This document shows, piece after piece, positions 7,467 through 10,700 of a stretch of 10,700 bases of DNA. The DNA comes from Salinisphaera sp. UBA1666. GTDB taxonomy: Bacteria; Pseudomonadota; Gammaproteobacteria; Nevskiales; Salinisphaeraceae. Each line of letters starts with the position of its first letter. The first letter of the stretch is position 1. A program made the position numbers and the translations under genes. The stretch lies in NCBI GenBank assembly GCA_002320455.1, contig DCKU01000130.1, forward strand, positions 1 to 10,700, in the 5' to 3' direction. Below the pieces are notes generated by a model. It did no database searches, was not told where the DNA came from, and was given only the letters and a program-made list of their open reading frames with translations.

Positions 7467-8315
7467 ATGACAGAATCACCCACCGCCCGCCTGGCCTATC
7501 ATCAGGTCGATGCGTTTACCGAGATCGCCTTCGCCGGAAATCCCGCGGCTGTTTATGTTCTGGACGACTGGCTGGCCGATGCGCACCTGCAGGCCATCGC
7601 CGCCGAACACAACCTGGCCGAGACCGCTTTCGTGGTGCCCGACTCGGCCGCCGGCGGGCATCTGCGCTGGTTCACGCCCACCTGCGAGGTTGAGCTCTGT
7701 GGCCACGCCACCCTGGCCACCGCGCACGTGTTACTGACCGAGCGCACGGATTTCTCTGACCCACTCACGTTTACTACTGAGAAGGCGGGCCCGCTGCATG
7801 TCAGCCGCGAAGGAGAGACCCTCTGGCTGAACCTGCCGGCCGATCCGCCCACGGCCTGCCACGAGACGATGGACGCGGTGGCCGACGCATTAGGCGGCTC
7901 CCCCGATGAGTGGCATGTTGCCAGCAACTACGTGGCCGTTTTCGGCTCGCGCGACACTGTGGCCGGTCTGTCGCCCGACTTCGCTGCCCTGGCCAGGGCG
8001 CTAACCGGGACCAATCGCGGGGTGATCGTCACCGCCCCGGCCGACGAGACCGATGAGACCGTCGACTTCGTCTCGCGCTATTTCGCCCCCGCCCACGGCA
8101 TCAACGAAGACCCGGTCACCGGCTCGGCGCACTGCACGCTGGCGCCATACTGGGGCACGCGGCTGGGGCGTGAGCGGCTCGTGGGGCACCAGATCTCGGC
8201 CCGCGGCGGCCGGCTTTCCTGTGATCTGGCCGGTGAACGCGTCCACGTCGGCGGGCCCGCGGTCACCGTGGCGGCCGGCACCCTGTTCCTTGATGCCAGC
8301 GAGGTGGCCCCGTGA
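7467..8315 (+). CDS. PhzF-family isomerase-like protein
   Basis: The 282-residue product belongs to the PhzF / phenazine-biosynthesis-like family, which has a diaminopimelate-epimerase-like twin-domain fold. Visible motifs are YHQVDAFTEIAFAGNPAAVY (11-30), HNLAETAFVV (48-57) with Glu52 at the position of the catalytic Glu of PhzF, CEVELCGHATLATAH (73-87), and GINEDPVTGSAHC (211-223) with Asp215. Length is normal (PhzF is about 280). There are no other phenazine genes here, so phenazine synthesis is not implied; most family members have unknown substrates. The frame is open far upstream to 7092, antisense to ppk1, but the family alignment begins only a few residues after the ATG at 7467. Its stop overlaps the DUF423 start as GTGA. 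Confidence 0.92.
   Translation: MTESPTARLAYHQVDAFTEIAFAGNPAAVYVLDDWLADAHLQAIAAEHNLAETAFVVPDSAAGGHLRWFTPTCEVELCGHATLATAHVLLTERTDFSDPLTFTTEKAGPLHVSREGETLWLNLPADPPTACHETMDAVADALGGSPDEWHVASNYVAVFGSRDTVAGLSPDFAALARALTGTNRGVIVTAPADETDETVDFVSRYFAPAHGINEDPVTGSAHCTLAPYWGTRLGRERLVGHQISARGGRLSCDLAGERVHVGGPAVTVAAGTLFLDASEVAP
8301..8307 (+). promoter_or_regulatory. ribosome binding site of the DUF423 gene
   Basis: GAGGTGG at 8301-8307 lies 4 nt before the GTG at 8312 and inside the last codons of the PhzF gene. It supports the GTG start and coupled translation of the pair. Confidence 0.6.
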
Positions 8316-8692
8316 TTCGTATTACGCTCGTTTTTGCCGCACTTTACGGCGGCCTGGCGGTCTGTCTGGGCGCGTTTGGCGCGCATGCCGTACGCGCGCG
8401 CATCTCGGCCGATATGCTGGCTGTCTGGCACACCGCCGAGCAGTATCAGTTTTATCACGCCCTGGCGCTGCTGGCCGTGGGCGTGCTCATGCGCCAGGGC
8501 GTGACCGGCACCGCGATGAGCGTGGCCGCCTGGAGCTTCATCGCCGGCACGGCGATATTCTCGGGCAGTCTTTATCTGCTGGCGGGCAGCGGCATCCGCG
8601 TGCTGGGCGCTGTAACGCCCATTGGCGGCCTGTGTCTGATTATCGGCTGGGCGGCACTGCTCTGGGCGGTGTGGCGGGCACACTCTGCATAG
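8312..8692 (+). CDS. DUF423 family inner-membrane protein (YgdD-like)
   Basis: The 126-residue product is very hydrophobic, with about four membrane helices (roughly 3-24, 45-61, 68-92 and 97-121). It carries the hallmarks of DUF423: LGAFGAHAVRARI (19-31), WHTAEQYQFYHALALL (39-54), and FSGSLYLLAGSGIRVLGAVTPIGGL (83-107). Family length is about 120-130. The molecular function of this family is not known. The GTG start at 8312 shares bases with the PhzF stop (GTGA) and has a good ribosome site upstream, so the two genes are very likely one transcript. The last 53 bp overlap the 3' end of the convergent AraC-type gene. Confidence 0.92.
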   Translation: MIRITLVFAALYGGLAVCLGAFGAHAVRARISADMLAVWHTAEQYQFYHALALLAVGVLMRQGVTGTAMSVAAWSFIAGTAIFSGSLYLLAGSGIRVLGAVTPIGGLCLIIGWAALLWAVWRAHSA

Positions 8693-9461
8693 CCCGGCGG
8701 CGCGCCGCAGCGGGCGTGGTGACATAGATCCGCCGGAACGCCCGGGTGAACGTGGGCGCATCCGCAAAGCCGGCGTCATGCGCGATCTGGCCGATGGGCC
8801 GCGCGGTCTCAGTCAGCCATTGGCGCGCCCAGGCCAGGCGTCGGCGCAGCACGATCTGTTGCGGGCTCATGCCATAGACCAGATGACACCACTGGTTGAG
8901 CGCCGAGCCGCTCATGGCCAGATGACGCTGGATATCGGCGTTGTCCGGCGGAGCGGCCAGCCGGGCGTCGATCAGGGCCTGCAAACGCTCGGTGCGATCG
9001 TCGACGCGAGACGTCGGTTCAGCCAGCAGCGCGGCGGTCTGTACCGCGAACAACGTGGCCCATTGCCGGGCCAGGAGCGAGCCGGCCGCGCCGTGCCGGG
9101 CGAGCTGGCGGCTGGCTGTGCCGATCAGCCCGGTGAATTCGCCGGGCGCTGCCCGCGTGGTGGGCGTTACGAAAACGCTTTCTAGATCGGTATCCGGCGC
9201 CAGGCGTGCCAGCGCGCCCATCATCTCGTCGCCCAGATCGACGTCGACGACCAGCAGACGGCTGTCGTCACTGGCGCCGGCGTAGTAATGCAGCGCATCG
9301 CGCGGCACCACACCGATCTCACCGGCGCCCACGTCAAAGGCCGTATCCGCCAGCGCACAGTGCACGCTGCCCGACAGCCCGAACAACAGCTGCACGAAAC
9401 CATGGGTATGTTCGCCCGAGCCGCGCCGAATCGGGTTCAGGCGAGCCAGTGTCTGGCTCAT
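8640..9461 (-). CDS. AraC/XylS-family transcriptional regulator, probable proline-catabolism regulator (PruR-like)
   Basis: The 273-residue product has an N-terminal cupin-like sensing domain (HTHGFVQLLFGLSGSVHC, 18-35, and VGAGEIGVVPRDALHYY, 44-60). A C-terminal AraC-type DNA-binding domain follows: the first helix-turn-helix at about 174-197, and the second at about 224-255 with IGQIAHDAGFADAPTFTRAFRRIY. It diverges from putA, whose product lacks its own DNA-binding domain. In Pseudomonas aeruginosa the AraC/XylS protein PruR, encoded beside putAP, activates those genes with proline; a similar job here is inferred from position and family. The ATG at 9461 is chosen over a GTG at 9473 because GTGGGG lies 6 nt upstream. 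The last 16 residues, after the helix-turn-helix, are encoded within the overlap with the DUF423 gene and are Pro/Ala-rich. Confidence 0.88.
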   Translation of the reverse strand: MSQTLARLNPIRRGSGEHTHGFVQLLFGLSGSVHCALADTAFDVGAGEIGVVPRDALHYYAGASDDSRLLVVDVDLGDEMMGALARLAPDTDLESVFVTPTTRAAPGEFTGLIGTASRQLARHGAAGSLLARQWATLFAVQTAALLAEPTSRVDDRTERLQALIDARLAAPPDNADIQRHLAMSGSALNQWCHLVYGMSPQQIVLRRRLAWARQWLTETARPIGQIAHDAGFADAPTFTRAFRRIYVTTPAAARRRAMQSVPATPPRAVPPSR

Positions 9462-9484
9462 AGTAAGCCCCACTCACGCGTTTC

Positions 9485-9500
9485 ACGACCGAAAGGTCGT
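9485..9500. repeat. perfect inverted repeat with GAAA loop in the regulator leader
   Basis: ACGACC (9485-9490), GAAA (9491-9494) and GGTCGT (9495-9500) form a perfect 6-bp stem with a 4-nt loop, beginning 24 bp upstream of the regulator ATG. It may be an operator for autoregulation, or a leader hairpin in the regulator mRNA. No T-tract follows on either strand, so it is unlikely to be a terminator. Confidence 0.5.
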
Positions 9501-9525
9501 CCAATCAACTTGCCAACCACCGTGT

Positions 9526-9580
9526 AGACAGAAACAAAGTTTAAGAAAACTGAAACAACACCGCCAATCAGAAACCGTCT
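9526..9580 (+). repeat. three phased direct repeats, candidate AraC-family operator
   Basis: GAAAC occurs at 9531, 9552 and 9571 in the same orientation, 21 and 19 bp apart, about two helical turns. The flanks agree too: all three have A five bases and C two bases before the GAAAC, giving A-n-n-C-(A/T)-GAAAC. Same-face direct repeats are typical of AraC/XylS half-sites. An inverted copy (GTTTC) lies at 9480-9484. The repeats are seen directly; binding is inferred. Confidence 0.45.
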
Positions 9581-9624
9581 TAGGCTCGGCCATAAGCCGC
9601 GTGGCGCTCTTATTCGTCACGCCT

Positions 9625-9641
9625 GCCGAGCCGCCCTCGGC
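9625..9641 (+). repeat. small GC hairpin in the putA leader
   Basis: GCCGAG (9625-9630) and CTCGGC (9636-9641) form a 6-bp stem with a 5-nt loop, 18 bp before the putA ribosome site. It may add structure to the 5' leader; in GC-rich DNA such stems also arise by chance. Confidence 0.3.
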
Positions 9642-9659
9642 CCCAGTTCTCGTCTTATC

Positions 9660-9663
9660 GGAG
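9660..9663 (+). promoter_or_regulatory. ribosome binding site of putA
   Basis: GGAG at 9660-9663 lies 8 nt before the ATG at 9672. It fixes this start and supports the conclusion that PutA here begins without a ribbon-helix-helix domain. Confidence 0.65.
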
Positions 9664-9671
9664 TCAAAACG

Positions 9672-10700
9672 ATGCAATGGTCGGCCCCTTCTCTCTACCA
9701 CGACCCCGATTACCAGGATGTCTTGACGACCTATCGCATCGACGAGGCCGAGCATGTCGCCCGCCTGCTCGACGTGGCCGCCCTGGACGACGGTATCGCC
9801 CGCGACATTGAAAAACGCGCGGCCGACCTGGTCAGCGTGGTACGCGACAAGGCCAGCGAAGGCGGCGGCATCGATGCCTTCATGGCCGAGTATGAGCTCT
9901 CCAGCGCCGAAGGCGTGGTGCTCATGTGTCTGGCCGAGGCGCTGCTACGCATCCCGGATTCCGAAACCGTGGACAAGCTGATCGAAGACAAGATCGGCGG
10001 CTCCAACTGGGAGAGCCATCTGGGCGAATCCAAGTCCTGGTTCGTCAACGCCTCCACCTGGGGCCTGATGGTCACCGGGCGCATGCTGCGTCGCGATGAC
10101 CTGCCCCAGCGCAACTTCAAATCCACGCTGCAACGCCTGGTCCGCCGCTCCGGCGAGCCGTTCATCCGCCAGGCCGTGCGCCGGGCCATGCGCCTGATGG
10201 GCCACCAGTTCGTGATGGGCCGGACCATCCACGAGGCCATCAAGAACGCCAGAGCCCTGGAGAAACGCGGCTATTCTTATTCCTACGACATGCTGGGCGA
10301 AGCCGCGCGCACCGATGCCGACGCCCAGCGTTATTTCGACGACTATCACAACGCTATCGTGGCCTGCGGCGAAGAAAGCCGTGATCGCGGGCCCGAAGAC
10401 GCGCCCGGCGTATCGGTCAAGCTTTCGGCGCTGCACGCCCGCTATGAGCTGGGCCACCGCGAGCGCGTGATCGCCGAGCTGTTTCCGCGTCTGCAGCAGC
10501 TCACGCGCTTGGCCGCGAAATACGACATCAACCTGACCGTTGACGCTGAAGAAGCCGACCGCCTGGATCTGTCGCTGGAGCTGTTCGAGATGGCCTCGGG
10601 CGATGCCATGCTGGGCAACTGGCAGGGCCTAGGCCTGGCGCTGCAGGCGTATCAAAAACGTGCGCTGGATACCATCGACTGGCTGGCGGCCGTCGGGCGG
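9672..10700 (+). CDS. putA: bifunctional proline dehydrogenase / L-glutamate gamma-semialdehyde dehydrogenase, 5' part
   Basis: The gene is open to the right edge; 343 codons are present and no stop is seen. The translation starts MQWSAPSLYHDP and shows the PutA alpha-helical arm and linker (EGVVLMCLAEALLRIPD at about 80-96, ESKSWFVNASTWGLMVTG). The start of the FAD-binding proline dehydrogenase barrel follows: RGYSYSYDMLGEAA (about 199-212), VSVKLSALHARYE (about 249-261) and LTVDAEEADRLDLSLELF (about 290-307). PutA oxidises proline to glutamate in two steps at the inner face of the membrane. E. coli PutA starts with a ribbon-helix-helix repressor domain of about 50 residues; none is present here, so this is a PutA without autoregulation, and the neighbouring AraC-type protein is the likely regulator. 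The second catalytic domain lies outside the window, so its presence is inferred from the family. Confidence 0.93.
   Translation, partial: MQWSAPSLYHDPDYQDVLTTYRIDEAEHVARLLDVAALDDGIARDIEKRAADLVSVVRDKASEGGGIDAFMAEYELSSAEGVVLMCLAEALLRIPDSETVDKLIEDKIGGSNWESHLGESKSWFVNASTWGLMVTGRMLRRDDLPQRNFKSTLQRLVRRSGEPFIRQAVRRAMRLMGHQFVMGRTIHEAIKNARALEKRGYSYSYDMLGEAARTDADAQRYFDDYHNAIVACGEESRDRGPEDAPGVSVKLSALHARYELGHRERVIAELFPRLQQLTRLAAKYDINLTVDAEEADRLDLSLELFEMASGDAMLGNWQGLGLALQAYQKRALDTIDWLAAVGR

Larger units (their letters stand above)
9462..9671. promoter_or_regulatory. divergent control region between the AraC-type regulator and putA
   Basis: This 210-bp gap should contain the promoters of both genes. Its centre (about 9525-9580) is clearly more AT-rich than the surroundings and holds three GAAAC-type direct repeats. 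A perfect hairpin lies near the regulator start (9485-9500) and a small one near the putA start (9625-9641). Exact -35/-10 boxes cannot be assigned with confidence. Confidence 0.6.

Noticed and set aside
7467..8315. Phenazine biosynthesis locus
   Set aside because: Only a PhzF-family member is present; no phzA/B, phzD, phzE or phzG neighbours are seen, and the family is widespread outside phenazine producers.
8078..8779. Minus-strand open frame of 233 codons under the PhzF and DUF423 genes
   Set aside because: It is antisense to two recognised genes, has no family motifs and no ribosome site that I can see.
9731..10457. Two minus-strand open frames of 170 codons each under putA
   Set aside because: Both are antisense to conserved PutA sequence and their translations look like no known protein.

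Overview
The window is high-GC bacterial chromosome with tightly packed single-copy housekeeping and accessory-metabolism genes. The gene set (Ppk1, MtgA, YheT-type hydrolase, DUF423 protein, PutA without a ribbon-helix-helix domain beside an AraC-type regulator) points to a Gammaproteobacterium. A marine or halophilic lineage such as Salinisphaera would fit, but that placement is inference. I see no tRNA, rRNA, CRISPR array, insertion sequence or phage gene.

Layout: (1) Positions 1-135 hold no gene but several GC-rich inverted repeats, beyond the 3' end of the first transcription unit. (2) Positions 136-7402 hold six minus-strand genes, read from right to left: polyphosphate kinase ppk1, a secreted SYLF-domain protein with a Ser/Gly/Asn-rich tail, the peptidoglycan glycosyltransferase mtgA, a YheT-type alpha/beta hydrolase, a TIGR04283-like family 2 glycosyltransferase with a long C-terminal extension, and a two-HKD phospholipase D/cardiolipin-synthase-like protein. 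The last five lie 56 bp or less apart or overlap; ppk1 is separated from them by 154 bp. (3) A 64-bp divergent gap leads to a plus-strand pair, a PhzF-family protein and a DUF423 membrane protein, joined by a GTGA overlap. (4) An AraC/XylS-family regulator on the minus strand converges on the DUF423 gene with a 53-bp coding overlap. It diverges from putA across a 210-bp intergenic region. (5) putA runs off the right edge; only its first 343 codons are present.

How the genes may work together: the minus-strand block is mostly concerned with the cell envelope (phospholipid, peptidoglycan, sugar transfer, lipid-binding secreted protein), with polyphosphate synthesis at its head. The regulator/putA pair resembles the pruR-putA arrangement known from Pseudomonas aeruginosa, where an AraC/XylS activator replaces the autoregulatory DNA-binding domain of long PutA proteins. 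The regulator/putA spacer carries three evenly spaced GAAAC-type direct repeats and a perfect hairpin, the best candidate control sites in the window.

I found no convincing new multi-gene system. The most notable points are the candidate put operator, the extended glycosyltransferase and the low-complexity tail of the SYLF protein.
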